Of a DNA stretch of 35,599 bases, positions 1 through 11,274 are shown in pieces (position 1 is the stretch's first letter; each line of letters starts with the position of its first letter). This stretch comes from Choristocarpus tenellus KU-1152 (lineage: Eukaryota; Phaeophyceae): the NCBI GenBank assembly GCA_964200185.2, contig CAXNAD020000049.1, forward strand, positions 1 to 35,599, given 5' to 3'. The notes under the pieces were generated by a model, which worked only from the letters and a program-made list of their open reading frames with translations, was not told the DNA's origin and made no database searches. Made by a program: the position numbers and the translations under genes.

Positions 1-136
1 GTGTCCATTTGGGCCAAAATCAGGAAAAGTGCACTTACATTATCCATCCGACGTATGCAACCAAATCACCCAAAAATGGTGACATGAAAAATTGATCCCA
101 AATGGACAGCCACCACCACCCCCCCAGATATTTTGA
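1..136 (-). mobile_element. MITE family B, copy 1 (cut by window edge)
   Basis: The sequence aligns in reverse orientation to the elements at 26971-27146 and 35076-35230. It has the subterminal inverted repeat (GTCCATTTGGG near position 2, CCCAAATGGACAG near 103) and ends in CCCCCCAGATATTTTG. The other terminus lies outside the window. There is no coding capacity. It sits in the intron after exon 150-203 of the coiled-coil gene. Confidence 0.8.
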
Positions 137-149
137 GCCTTCATTGAAC

Positions 150-3100
150 CATTTCTTGGCCAGCGCAGTAGAAGTGCACAGTATCAAACTCCCAAAAATA
201 CTTCTGATGATCAAGAAACGGAGCAAACAAGCACTAGGCATGTTCTGAGGGATCTTTACAGTGCTCACAACCACGTTGATAATACATTGATGCGCAGAGG
301 ATATCCCAAAAAGGAGCTGATCACTCACTCACACAACTATCATGCACACGTGCATTGAGTACAAAACTTTGGCATGAAGCACACCTTGATATTTTACCAG
401 TTGCTCTGCCATCATGATTATCTGAGAACTTTCCCCATGAGATTCCTTGTCCTGGAGGAGATAGCAGGAGCAATGTTTTCATTGGAGTTGTCACAATAGA
501 TTTGGCATTCCAGATCGAACCAGGTGAGGAAAAGAAACTAGGGGAGAGAAAGGAGTGGAAGGGACTGAAGTCAATATAACCTGAGTAAAACCGGTCTGGT
601 AGACCTGTGAAAAGCCTTGAGTGAGCTATATGGGGTGGTTAATTGCATACAGAGATAACTCAGTTTATCAAATGGTTTATAAAATGGACGAGTACACCTC
701 AATTTCCATTCTCTCTCCTTCCCCACTGCAGGTCCGAGTTCCATCAAGAAGATGGTTTACAATCCCTAGGGGTTACCTGTGCACACAATATGAGCCAAAG
801 TATCTTAGAGGGTAGAGCCGCGTCCATTTGGGGTCCACAATCCAATATTGCGATTTGTTTGATGTAATTTCATCTATCGTGTTTGTTAAGAGGTGTCAAT
901 ATCCTTGTTCCGGACACACCTTTTCGTAACGTATACATTTTACCTACTTTGAAACATTTCGTAATAGGAAAATGTCATAAAAAGCTCTGGGGAAGCCAAG
1001 CCCCAAATGGACAAACACGGAAAAACTTGTACCCTCTAATATAATTTCACTCTATGGCATCATTGCTATTAACCATAGAAATGGTTTGCGCTTTGCAAAG
1101 TCTCACCAAGAACAATTGATAGCAATGATTTCTCTGAAACATTGACACTCTCTTTTATCTATCCCATGCCCACAACTGGAGAGGGAAGCTTGGGTGCATG
1201 AAATATGGGCATGATGTTGACACACCTGAGTGTGGCGTAGAGCATGCCTAAGCTCCTCCCTCATGCTGTCCATATCCTCCTTGAGCTGAACAACCTAGCA
1301 TTGAGTAGTTCAAAGAGAGTGGAAGAGTAAAATGGGGTAACGACATGCTTATTGGAATAAAATGTTGGTGAAGGAGGTACAACGGGGACTAGATACCTGC
1401 ACATAGTGTGTCTCAACTGCTTGTCCTTGTCAATGGCAGATGTGCCAGGGCTGGAATGTCAGAATTGATTTGCTGAGCGATTCAGGACATCTAGTCTACG
1501 GAGTGCCTACATGTGTTTCTACTCTCGAACGCCCAAGTAGGACTAAATTCCGTTGATATTTTTACCACACACCTAATACTTATAGTGCTCTTGCGGATGG
1601 TAGTTTGTGTGTTACGATTTCAACATATACTCTATGGGAGAATTTTGCTTCACCTTGCAATACACTGTGTCAGGGAGTGAATGAGTACCGTATACCAGGT
1701 CTTACATTGCCATACATCTTTAAATATGGGATGGCCACATCCCTCACTCTCCTTACAGATTTCCACTATATATGCAAGCAACACAAACATAAGCACAACA
1801 TCATATTGACCTTGGAGGCAAGAGATATCTCCCTCTGCTGAGAAGCTTCAAGGCTGTGGCTTAGTGCAAGCCTTGTCTCCTCCTCCCTTAAATTTTCGCC
1901 TGATCAATTCAACACAGAGGTTGTGTGTTGTGCGGTCATACACATTCCATTTCTCAGTGCTTCATTGGTTGGGTACAGATCTATGGATGAGTGTGTGTGT
2001 ATGCGTATATTGGTCTGACTGCAGCAATGAAGGATACAGCAGTGTCTCTCATCCACGACAGTTGCTGAATGTGAATGAACTGGTGCAGCCAGGCCATTTC
2101 TCAACAGTGTGTGTGTCACTGGCATTTCAGATATTTCAATACAGACAATAGTGGATATACTAAATGGGAACATGGTACAGCATATGGAACCACTGCCACA
2201 ATGAACAGCAATATATCGTACACATTACGGTACTGCATGCCATTTGACGAGCAAGTGTTATGAACACTATGATATGGTGAAACACTTTGCGTGGAACACA
2301 ATGTTTGAGGACATGAAAAACTTGGAAAACACTTACAAATTGTGGAGAAATATTGGGAGGAGGTGGATTCCCATACACCACAGCAACATATCGTATTCCG
2401 ACGTGCTTGGCCTCTCAGACTCACCTCGGGCCTTCTGCAAGGCTTCCTCCAACTGAGAGATTCTCTCCGCTGAGCCCTTGATTGAGAAGTTGAACATTGG
2501 TACAAATAGTGGTTACAGTCTATACTCTCATCTGAAGTACCTTGCGTGCGAAGTGTGCTTTGAGTGTGTTTCTATGCATCATGGACACAATTCGTTGGAG
2601 CTTGATTGAAATTGAGTGAGCATAGATTGTGTAGCATTGCTTGGTGGTGCTTTGTGTGTTGCTCTTCGTTCTACACGAGTATTCATTCTTGTAGAAGACA
2701 TAATAGCTGGAGCTGACTACGAAAGCAAACATGAAAAGGAGGGTGTGAAGGAATGGTGTTGTTGCATCAACCCTGCTAAGCCTCACTTCAAGTTACACGA
2801 AACGTGCAGTGCCCCTGTAAGTGCCATGGAGTGTCTCATGTTGCTGTTTTATACCCATAGGCAAGAGAGAAACACTGAGTAGCAGGAACTTCTTTAAACT
2901 GAATGGTTAATCCATGTTCAAATCTCTTTCTAGCATAGACATGTGGAGTGATGTCAATCAGTTGTGCCTTTTTTTTGGAGGCAATAGCAATGGTTTCCAA
3001 TATCTTTGTTGGCGTCATGTACTCTGCCCTCTCAGTCATATCGAAGTTTAATATACCGAGGTATTTCCATTACTGCAATTATTGCTGCTGCTGTTTCTAT

Positions 3101-5548
3101 TCTCATTAGTACTATTGCCAATGCTGTGGCTTATATCATTTTTTCATTTACAGTGTAATCATCCATGGCAAGTACTTCTCAAGACTTGGATATGATCCTC
3201 GTTACCATTGTGAGAAAGATGTGGATGGGATATGATATGGGGGTAAGGGTGATACTATTTCCCTACCTTAGCAGCAGCCTCCAAACGATTAACTTTGGCA
3301 TCCCTCTCATCCCTCTCTCTTGTGAGGTTAGACACCTGTTGTTGACGAAAAATATTTGACAATGGAAAGGACATCAATATTGTTAGCAAGAACGTGAAGA
3401 AGAAGGATGAAAAAAATCGGCACATGAATGGGGGTCAGCACTCTAGGAGCTGTGCCTATCGTCATATGTGACTAAAATATGGAGGACTGGGACCGGTTTG
3501 ATACTCATAGAGCGGTGCATTGTGTTTCCTGCTGAGTGCACACTTTTCAGGGCCAATCAACTGCATGGAGTCGCTTTGCAACAAGCACAACAAGATTCCT
3601 TAGCCCCACTCACCTCTTCTGGTTGTGATCGATTGCATCATTATGCCGTATATAGTTGACAGTGCAACATTAAATTTATACACACACGGTTGGACATAAA
3701 TTCATACACAAAGGCTTTCTCACTTACAAGTATGGTTCTCAGTAGATTTTTGTGCTTATCTCTTCCCACTGGGACTGGTCATTTCCTGCTGGATCCCTTC
3801 AATGTGCTAAGCCCAATCCAAATCCAATGGTGGTGATTACCACTTGCTTTCCCTGCCTTCCACTGGCTGCCATCCAATGGATCCAAGTCCCACAACTCTG
3901 ATGTCTGCAACCATCTTGGCCCTTCCACAATCCAATAAGCTTATCACCCCAGTTAGCCTCACTTCGCAAGCCTTTCAAATCATATTCTCCTTCAACTCCT
4001 ACCCTCTATTTCACACCCAACCACACACCTGCACACTACTGTCCATCTCTAGCAGCACAACAACATCTACCCACCATATGGCTTGCTCTCTCGAATCTTG
4101 TCCTTGTATCGTTCATCATAGAGCAATAGTGGGATGATTGCTCTTTCTCCACTTCCAAGAGCATGTGGAAATATCGGACCCTCTGTTCATACCAGTTTTG
4201 GTCCTTTGAAACCGCCTCTAACCTGGAGCATATGAGCCTGTACCTACATTCAAGAGATTCACTCTGAACGTGGAGAAAAAAATGTATAGGTTGGTTGAGA
4301 GTTGCGAGGCCATATCTTCAAACATGCCACATTTCAGGCAAAAGCGGTATTGTTAATCGCTTGTTATGTTTTTGTTACAAACAGCATGAGGAGGAACAAT
4401 GGCTATCCTCTAGGGTCTCGCATATACTGCAGCAACACATTTTGGGGGCAAGTGGAAAGAGAAGAAGGGTTCAATGCACCATGTACAGAGCTCCATCCGG
4501 CATTTTAATCTTTGATGGAAAACCAAAGATCTCTTCTCCAACATCGAGTGTGTCATTGTCTTGATGCATCACATAATGTTTGACGTTCATGGGCAGAGCC
4601 CAGCTAGGTTAGTTTTCGGGGTCGATAGTCTGAGTGACGGAAAGATGGAAGGGGAAGAAGAGGTTGTCGTTGAGATCCTGATGAAGACACGAATTGAGTG
4701 GGGAGCATTGTTGTTTGAGAAGTTGTTGATTGTTTAAGGGGTGCTGGAGTGGGAAGGTAGAAGTTGCCCTGGGAATAGGGGGGAGTCGATATAAATGAAT
4801 CATTGCTCTAGATACTTCATAAAACGTGCTGCGGGCGATAGAGGTTGTAGCTCCTTTGAGGTGCCCACCACAAGACATCAAAGAGTAGTAATCTCTCGCT
4901 TCCCTTTCTCCACTATCGCTTCAACCGGCAAGGAAACATTCAAACCCTTGCACAACCTCCATCCACGAGACAAAAGTGTCGGTAGGATCACAAGCATTCA
5001 ACTGTTGGCGAGTTTAAGTACTTGTTTGCCATAGGGAGTCACACCGCTACCCCCACACTGATCAGTAACATCTCTCACATGGAGTTTCTTTTCTACTTCT
5101 CCATCCCATCTGGTCGACACTATGTCCTTTTCCTCACCAGTTCGTAGTCCCTTTCTGTCTCGTCTTCCTCTGAGTTCTGGCTGCTGCAGTCAGATACGTC
5201 CCAGTTTCCAGTAGTGCTTCTCCTGCTCGACTCCTTACACTCCCCTCCAGCACTCCTGGAGTGGTAGGCCCTTTCACTGGTTGGGATCAGGGCATTCTCT
5301 GGGGGGGTGAGCCACCCAGTGCTGAACCCCTCAAACATGTTGGAGTCTCTAGAAGTAGGTCTGGTATGAGTCACTGCTGCCTCGTTGCCATCATCAATAG
5401 AGGAAAAGACTGAGTCCGACTGGTCCACTACGCCCACTGGCATGGACTCTTTAGTCTCTTCTGCCCAGTCATCAACCCCTTGTAACACTTCCATAGCAGG
5501 TGAGGGGATATCTTGCCCCGAGTTCTGCCTTTCTCTGCGTCCCATCGC
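150..5548 (-). CDS. Unrecognised coiled-coil protein gene, partial, several small exons
   Basis: Exons that I can support by splice sites and codon-like content are, in transcription order, 5138-5548, 4071-4243, 3267-3335, 2425-2476, 1811-1845, 1226-1294, 398-451 and 150-203. The run from 3267-3335 downward has mutually consistent phases. These exons encode charged heptad-like text: NLTRERDERDAKVNRLEAAA, GSAERISQLEEALQKAR, SQQREISLASK, VVQLKEDMDSMREELRHAL. The last two are DKESHGESSQIIMMAEQL and the aromatic KYFWEFDTVHFYCAGQEM. Phases do not join between 5138-5548, 4071-4243 and 3267-3335, so small exons are missing there. The gene continues past the left edge. A disordered Ser/acidic N-terminus followed by coiled coil recalls golgin or tether proteins, but no family motif is visible and I do not assign one. 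It is on the same strand as E1, downstream of it. Confidence 0.7.
791..1052 (+). mobile_element. MITE family A, copy 1
   Basis: An element of about 260 bases with terminal inverted repeats: GAGCCAAAGTATCTTAGAGG on the left and CCCTCTAATATAATTTCACT on the right. Inside each end is a subterminal pair, GTCCATTTGGGG and CCCCAAATGGAC. Four copies occur in the window (with 6372-6632, 8314-8572 and 32487-32746), diverged by point changes and small indels. It encodes nothing and is a non-autonomous DNA element. The right end of this copy is the more eroded. It lies in an intron of the coiled-coil gene. Confidence 0.85.
4071..4243 (-). CDS. Coiled-coil exon of the same minus-strand gene
   Basis: The 173-base exon lies between an acceptor (AATGTAG) and a donor (GTAGAT). 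It reads YRLICSRLEAVSKDQNWYEQ, then RVRYFHMLLEVEKEQSSHYC, then SMMNDTRTRFERASHMV. It is amphipathic and charged, compatible with a helical bundle or coiled coil. The exon begins with one base of a split codon and ends with one base, so neither neighbouring exon joins directly. I do not recognise the family. Confidence 0.6.
5138..5548 (-). CDS. Large disordered exon of the coiled-coil gene (137 codons)
   Basis: The frame is open over 411 bases and ends at a good donor (GAACTG then GTGAGG). It starts after a CAG acceptor, with an ATG as the second codon (AMGRRERQNSGQDIP), so it could hold the start codon or be internal. The protein is rich in Ser, Glu, Asp and Thr, without predicted membrane segments, and ends in an acidic serine patch, DCSSQNSEEDETERDYEL, suited to casein-kinase-type phosphorylation (inference). 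The composition differs sharply from the purine-rich introns around it. That it belongs to the coiled-coil gene rests on strand, proximity and the donor; an independent small gene is possible. Confidence 0.65.
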
Positions 5549-5945
5549 CTGAGCATGTTGGGGAAAAGGATGATGATGATGAGATCTTGCAAATGAAAAA
5601 AAACAAAAACATAATTTTTTGGGAGGAAACGTGCTCAAGCTCTGTCCGCATAAATGGAGGGTGACAGTAAAGCATACTCAACTGAGTTAGAAAAGAAAGA
5701 TAGGGAGTGAACATATGGATGAGACAGAAGAGGAGACTGATTGGGAAGGGGATGGATGAGCGGGAGGAAAGGAAGGGGAGGAGAACAACAAAATAGGTCA
5801 AAGGAGGAGGAAGATCGAAAATGGGGAGGGTAAGGAATGGGCGGACTGGGTACAATAGAGAAGAAGCAGGGAAAGAGAGAATGGGAAGGTGAGTGTAGAT
5901 GAGCAGAAGTAGGGGATCAGGGGAAGAACATCTGCGATTATTAAC

Positions 5946-6362
5946 CTGCACATATTTGCAGGTGTGACTGAAGCTGGGTGACTGTTTCCCCAGTTGCGTT
6001 TGATATAATGTACTCTGAAGGATCGTGACATCATCTCTGAGGCTTTGCCCCACTTTGTATGTAAAAAAATATTGCAAGAAAACTAAAAAGGTACTACTGC
6101 TTGGCCCAATGCAAGGAGGATTGTCTCAGGGCCGAGTATTGTGTATAGCTTGGTGTGATGAGTATTTTTGCTTTGGTTGTCCCGGATTTATCACCAAATG
6201 ATAAAGAAACTCGTCAATGTGCACAGGTACCTGTGTTCCTTGTCTATCCATCCCAGTAATACATTGATGACAAGCAATCGGAAGGAATAACCACAATTCA
6301 AACATGCTCTTCCTCCTGCACGTAGTTTTACTATATCTTCCATGTGCGTGAATCCAGGTCAT
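5946..6362 (-). pseudogene. Decayed protein-like stretch, unrecognised
   Basis: One frame on the minus strand is open from 6362 to about 5946 apart from a single TGA at 6126-6128. Before the stop it reads HQCITGMDRQGTQVPVHIDE and FLYHLVINPGQPKQ, after it YKVGQSLRDDVTILQSTLYQ. The amino-acid balance looks protein-like, unlike the low-complexity frames nearby. No motif is recognised. It may belong with the larger decayed tract at 7.26-9.44 kb, separated by a MITE. An exon of a live gene cannot be excluded but would need readthrough or splicing around the TGA. Confidence 0.35.
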
Positions 6363-6371
6363 AATCCCAAA

Positions 6372-6632
6372 GAGTCAACACACCTTAAAGGGTAGAGCCT
6401 TGTCCCTTTGATGGCAAAAATCAAAGGGTTGCGATTTTGATGTAATTTTAGCTATTGTGTTTGTTAGGAAGTGTTAATATCCTTGCTCTAGACACAACTT
6501 GTCATACCATATGCATTTTTCCTACTCTCGGAATATTTCGGACTAGAAAAATGTGGTAAAAATACCCGTACGAAGCAAAGGCCCAAATGGACAAACAGGG
6601 GAAACTCGTACCCTCTAAGATACTTTCACTCA
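6372..6632 (+). mobile_element. MITE family A, copy 2
   Basis: It has the same orientation as copy 1 and shares the interior GCGATTTTGATGTAATTTTA and GTGTTTGTTAGGAAGTGTTA blocks. The right terminus (CCCTCTAAGATACTTTCACT) is well preserved. The left one is degraded to CACACCTTAAAGGGTAGAGC, so this is probably an old or end-mutated insertion. It lies between two protein-like tracts of the decayed block. Confidence 0.8.
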
Positions 6633-6979
6633 ACTGCACCAAAAGTATATACTTCTGCCATATTACATCCAAGTGCACCTCAAGATTTATCTGCAAGTGA
6701 GTGAGACAAGAACCATACAATATGAATACTAGCTTTAGAAAGTTCGGCACTTGCACGGAATTTTTGTTTGGAGTACCAAACATACCCAGCAACAGAATTG
6801 GCAACACAACAAGTGGCAACTGGAATTGATACTATTCAAACTTCTCAAATTTAGCAATAATAGTTACCCCCAAAGAGCCCATGACACGCAGCCTTTGTGA
6901 GAAGGGTTGGGCTCGAAGCATCAGTACCAGGCAGTGAGTAAGTCATACTGACAACTCCAATCTTGAAAGAGAGGGAGGA

Positions 6980-6980
6980 A

Positions 6981-7008
<28 letters not shown>
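6980..7008. repeat. (AT)n microsatellite
   Basis: About 28 bases of uninterrupted AT dinucleotide. No function is implied; it is a likely polymorphic site. Confidence 0.97.
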
Positions 7009-7011
<3 letters not shown>

Positions 7012-7262
7012 CTCTTTCTGGTGCTTTCATCAACAAAATGAATGTCGATTCGGAGAAAATTCGGAGAAGACGGGCAGATGCACTTACCCCAATCCCTAGC
7101 TTTTGATTCAATTCTACGTCTCTCATACCGCACTGCTGATGATGATATGATACTGCACTGTGTACCTCTCTCCGCGCAACAACCGTCTGGCCGAGGTCCC
7201 CAAAAGATAGACACCTTAGACACGTACCTCAGTTCCAATCCAAAGACCCATATTTCTTGTCA

Positions 7263-9440
7263 TTAGGACGTGATACGAGATGATGAACTCACAGCGAGGG
7301 GTCGAGATCCGCTCGACACTTCTGCGATATCATTCGATAAGTGTTCCTCGTCCTCAAAAATTGTTTTCATGGGACCTCCAGGATCCATTGCCGCCCTTAG
7401 TATGGAGCAGTTAGCAGGCCGCCCTGTGTGTTTTGAAAGGGAGGTATCGGGAATGTGTTGTGGAAGATTGTACACACTTCCGGGTGTCAAGCTAATCAAA
7501 TATCAGGCGGTCGACCCCGCACTATCCGATCTCGTGGTCAAGGTTTAAGCTTTCGAGAACAAGTGATAATGTCAACAAACCAAAACTAAGTAGCATTTGG
7601 TTCTCCCTCACTCGCTGCATATATCAACAACTTTATAATGTATTCTTATCCCGTACGAAGTGAAGGGATTGTCATGTTTCGTGTAATGTGTGGGGGTCCA
7701 AGGACATGAAGGTTTCAACAGAGACGTTTATCATGTGCTGCTACGGAGATGCAGTCATACATAGGCAGCAAAATTCGTGGATTCTTCGGTGAGCAAGACT
7801 GAATCGAGTAAATTTCATCACCTACATCAATATGAGCGTCCAATGCGAAAACATTGCATTTTCAGGGGCCTGTGTGTTTTCATGTGTACAATTGTCTTTG
7901 GTAATTTCTGACAAAGTAATAATCAATCCTGAACGGGTATCGATAGGGGAGGTCCAAGCGTTGTTTGTTACCGAGATGAGCTGCACGCCTTTGAAATCGA
8001 CAGGTAGTGCCAACCAGATGTATACTCCAAGCAAGAACTCGTCTCAATTTAAGGTCGAATATTCACTCTCCTCTGCCGATCTCAGTGAAGTAGTTCGTTG
8101 ACAGGTTAATGCGGTCTATGGGTTGAAGAAGAGCATGTGTTGCGAACTCCACGTTGGACTAACCAATGTACGGAATGGGATAGTTCACAGAATTTCGTTT
8201 CTTGAAACAACAATCCAATCCACTTTCGACAATCACCCTAACCCTAATGCTGTACTCAAAGTTCAAAAAAAGGCAGGGGTGAGATGATGATAGCGTTAAG
8301 GGTGTATGTGTGTGAGTGGAAGTATCTTAGAGAGTACAAGTTTTGCCATGTTTGTCCATTTGAGGCTTGGCTTCCCGTGGGGTTTTTTATGACCTTTTTC
8401 CACTCCAAATTTTTTCAGAGTAGGTCAAATGTAGACGTTATGAAAAGGTGTGTCCGGAACAAGGATACTAACATTTCCTAACTAACACGGTAGCCAAAAT
8501 TACATCCAAATCACAACATTGGACTTTGGCCGCCAAATGGACGCTGCCCTACCCTCTAAGATACTTTGACTCTGTATGACGAGCTCCACACAAATCACTT
8601 CTGAAGTTTGGGAAAGTTACAACGAGCTTCATGGTGTCAAAAAAGAAGCATACATGTGTGACAGGTGTCGACTATTTAAGGCGTTATCATCCAGAACCCG
8701 CCTATCTGGAACGTTGACAAAGTTCATGTCACATACACCTATTTTTGAGAGGGGCTGGGACGCCATGCAAACCATCCCCGAGCTTGCTAGAGGTTAAGAT
8801 CAGATGGATATGGTGATAGCAAGTTACCATCCAAGATTGACGGGGGAGGGATAAGCGGACCTCGAAAACTATCCCAAAAGAAATAAGGGGGTGAGTCTTG
8901 TAGGGACAACAAGGGCATTTATTCGTGGTGCTTTCCACCATAAATGATCCATTTTCGAAGATAAAGAGAGAGCTCCCAGAAAGGTCCCAGGAGTGACCAT
9001 ACTAATGTAGGCTGTGTGGGTGATGTCGCGACTTTGGCTGACAGAACCACTGTGCTAGCTCCAAACATGCAATTTGAAGCTTCTCCCAAATGACTTACAG
9101 TTGATGCACCTGCGTTCACAGGTATTGATCTCCACAACTTCTACTCTGGAGTACAAGCGACGATTTCATGTGATTGGTTTATTGAAAGAGAGAGACATGT
9201 ATCTGATGCTTTTGATCCTTGACTACACGCTACATGCATTCATTACTTGAAAGGTGCGGTACCCGTCTCGAAATGGCACTTGATTTTCTTCCGATTGAGC
9301 TATCGAGCATGGTCTTTATAGAACGTAGAGAACGTTTCTCTTCTACAATAACCCTCATGAGATCATTAAGACCAAAGCAGGTAACTCCTACAGCACATAC
9401 CAACCAGTTTAAATGAACATGTATCTGCATTGACTTGCTA
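7263..9440 (-). pseudogene. Decayed coding tract, unrecognised, split by a MITE
   Basis: Several frames on the minus strand hold protein-like text broken by stops and frame changes. From high to low coordinates: GLNDLMRVIVEEKRSLRSIK (about 9.35 kb), GASTVSHLGEASNCMFGAST (9.1), FMVESTTNKCPCCPYKT (8.9), DMNFVNVPDRRVLDDNALNS (8.7), the MITE, NVEFATHALLQPIDRINLST (8.15), VDFKGVQLISVTNNAWTSPI (7.97), DAHIDVGDEIYSIQSCSPKN (7.8) and DPGGPMKTIFEDEEHLSNDI (7.35). Plus-strand frames are also fairly open here, so the strand call rests on how natural the peptides read. No reverse transcriptase, transposase, polymerase or capsid signature was recognised. I interpret it as one old gene, from the host or from a mobile or viral element, now inactive. 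Confidence 0.4.
8314..8572 (-). mobile_element. MITE family A, copy 3 (inverted)
   Basis: This copy is in the opposite orientation, with both ends intact: GAGTGGAAGTATCTTAGAGA on the left and CCTCTAAGATACTTTGACTC on the right. The near-palindromic ends show that the terminal inverted repeat extends outward to GAGT. It interrupts the decayed protein-like sequence of 7.26-9.44 kb, with minus-strand coding-like text on both sides. Confidence 0.88.
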
Positions 9441-10070
9441 CCTTATGGTGGTTTGGTAACAACGAACCTCATATTGTCTGCTTACATTAGATTCTATCCC
9501 TTGAATGTCAGCCCCTGAGCCCCAATCCATGCACTACACTGCCGGGCAACCTGGTCACTATCATCTTACACACCTTGCAAAAACATCCAAATTTTATTTC
9601 GGGAAACGCTTCACTAATCGTTAGTAGAGGTGCATACAAGATATATTTTTCCTTTGGAGTGTATCAGGCATGACATAATTGTGCCACGCGTCTTTTTTCA
9701 AGTGTGTTGGGCACGACTTACTAATGGTGTAGGGTGGTACTTTGTCCCAGGTGGCTACCTTGTTGGAATGTCTATGAGAATTTCAGGTTAAAAGTCTTCT
9801 GACGGTCTATCACGATATATAGCACCAGAAAAGAGCGACCCGATTTGGTGTCATAGCCTTGGAAAAGAGCTCATATCCCGCTGATAGTCCGACCCAGAGA
9901 CCCTTCCTCCTGCTCCATTCCAACCTTTGAGAGGTTCTTTCCCTGTGCTCAGACTTGGAGCTATTAAGGCGATTTCTTGGGCTGGTTGAATTCAAATCTT
10001 GGCTCTGGAAGAAGAGTCCTCATCTTCCACACAGACGCCTTTGTTGTTGCCCACTCCTTCTCCATTTCAC

Positions 10071-10305
10071 TTCCTGTTCCTCAGTCCTAAGCTCAACCTG
10101 GATCACATCCATCCGTTAGGCTCTTGGCCGTTTTCATCCTACCTTGTGCACACACCTTGCCAAAATCCCCTACACATGGTCGAGCATATCTGACGATGGG
10201 TCAACATCACTCATCTTCACAATCTATATAACTCACCCCCACCGTCCACAGGAGTACCTGGGCACACTCGTAGTTCATGGACTCAAGTAAGGATTGAGTG
10301 AGCTT
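10071..10305 (-). CDS. Possible additional minus-strand exons, unrecognised
   Basis: Exon 10237-10305 is 69 bases in phase 0-0, between a GCAAG acceptor and a GTGAGT donor, and reads KLTQSLLESMNYECAQVLLW. A second candidate, 10071-10097, reads VELRTEEQE. Both are helical and charged like the exons at 1.2-5.5 kb, and 69 bases in phase 0-0 is also the size and phase of exons 3267-3335 and 1226-1294. They could be 5' exons of the same gene across a long intron holding the decayed block, or part of another gene. After 10071 the same frame continues through one TGA at about 10,024-10,026 into an open stretch ending near 9,810 (NRLNSSKSEHRERTSQRLEW), so a longer decayed exon is also possible. Confidence 0.35.
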
Positions 10306-10310
10306 CTTGC

Positions 10311-11274
10311 TTGCGTGTGTATACAGTCCAAAGCAGAAAAAGAAAATGAATTAGCTGCCCCTTGGATTTCAATTTTGATTGATTCTAACAAGATAAGATT
10401 GTAGTGATTTTCACAACTAAACTGTCAGGTGCTTGATTGAAGTGGGACAAATGGAAATCGGTGAGAAAGTATGAAAGCACTGTACGGTATCAATGATACA
10501 CAGCACAATAAGCCCCCAAACCATACACCAAAATCAAGGAGACGCCATTGTTGGAAGGGATTCTAACGCCAATGAAGTAACCAAACCCTCTCACCGGTGA
10601 TGCACCGTAAGGTGATCTGAAACATTTAGTAGCACAGGCAAACATTCAAAAACATGTATTATCAAGTCTTATCACGTATGTGACTAATCAATTTTTCTGC
10701 CCTTGCTTCTTACCAAACCCTATCACAGGCTATGTTCAGGCTTAAACCTTGCATATTGTTGGGTCATGAGAAGTCGCTGCCTTAGTAAGGGCATTGAGAC
10801 TGCCTTGGTAAGGGCATTCTATTTCTTCTAATGCTGCCGAAAAAAGGATGCACTGTCACAGCCTCTTCCACCAAGCAGCAGTTGTATCAATGTCAACCAT
10901 CTTCAGCCACTCCCGCACGAAAGTCACAACCTACACTGCATAGATCCACATCTCATCCAGCAAGAGTAACCAAAGTCCCAGCCGGAAGACATCTGGGGGA
11001 AAAATTCAAGATCAAGATTTAAGCAAAAATGAAAATGCTACTCCATCTCCCCCCCACACACCCTGAGAAGAAAAAAGTTGGCTTTACTAAAGCAACATTT
11101 TCATTGATGGAATAGAGCAAGCTTACACCTGACATGAAGCCAATGAGAAAAAAAAGGGTAAAACATCCCCTTACGTTACCGCACCAATATCAATGGCTTC
11201 ATTATTGATTATCTGTCTTAGGTTTCACTCTCCACCCTTCACCCTTCCACACATCATACGCAAGACTTGTTTGT
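10311..11274. other. Downstream flank of E1
   Basis: This follows the E1 stop. A plus-strand open frame at 10831-11022 (63 codons, basic, e.g. SSATPARKSQPTLHRSTSHP, ending in TAA) could be the last exon of a convergent gene. It has no upstream partner I can support. No clear AATAAA poly(A) signal was identified for E1 on the minus strand close to the stop. Confidence 0.3.

Larger units (their letters stand above)
5549..10070. other. Region between the coiled-coil exons and E1, no intact gene
   Basis: Outside the decayed tracts and the two MITEs I see no supported exon here. About 5,660-5,930 is purine-rich on the plus strand (GGGAAGG, GAGGAGGAAG runs). About 6,980-7,008 is an (AT)n run. About 9,450-9,800 has only short protein-like scraps, such as DQVARQCSAWIGAQGLTFKG on the minus strand near 9.52 kb. 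Confidence 0.5.

Noticed and set aside
5472-6077. Open frame of 201 codons on the minus strand
   Set aside because: Most of it is a Leu/Ser/Pro/Phe reading of a purine-rich plus-strand tract (5,660-5,930) of low complexity; only its first quarter is protein-like.
7042-9420. A plus-strand gene over the decayed block (open frames at 7042-7548, 7832-8101, 8576-8797, 9219-9416)
   Set aside because: The frames are open, but the minus-strand reading gives more natural peptides across the same bases, including regions where the plus frames stop. The strand remains uncertain.
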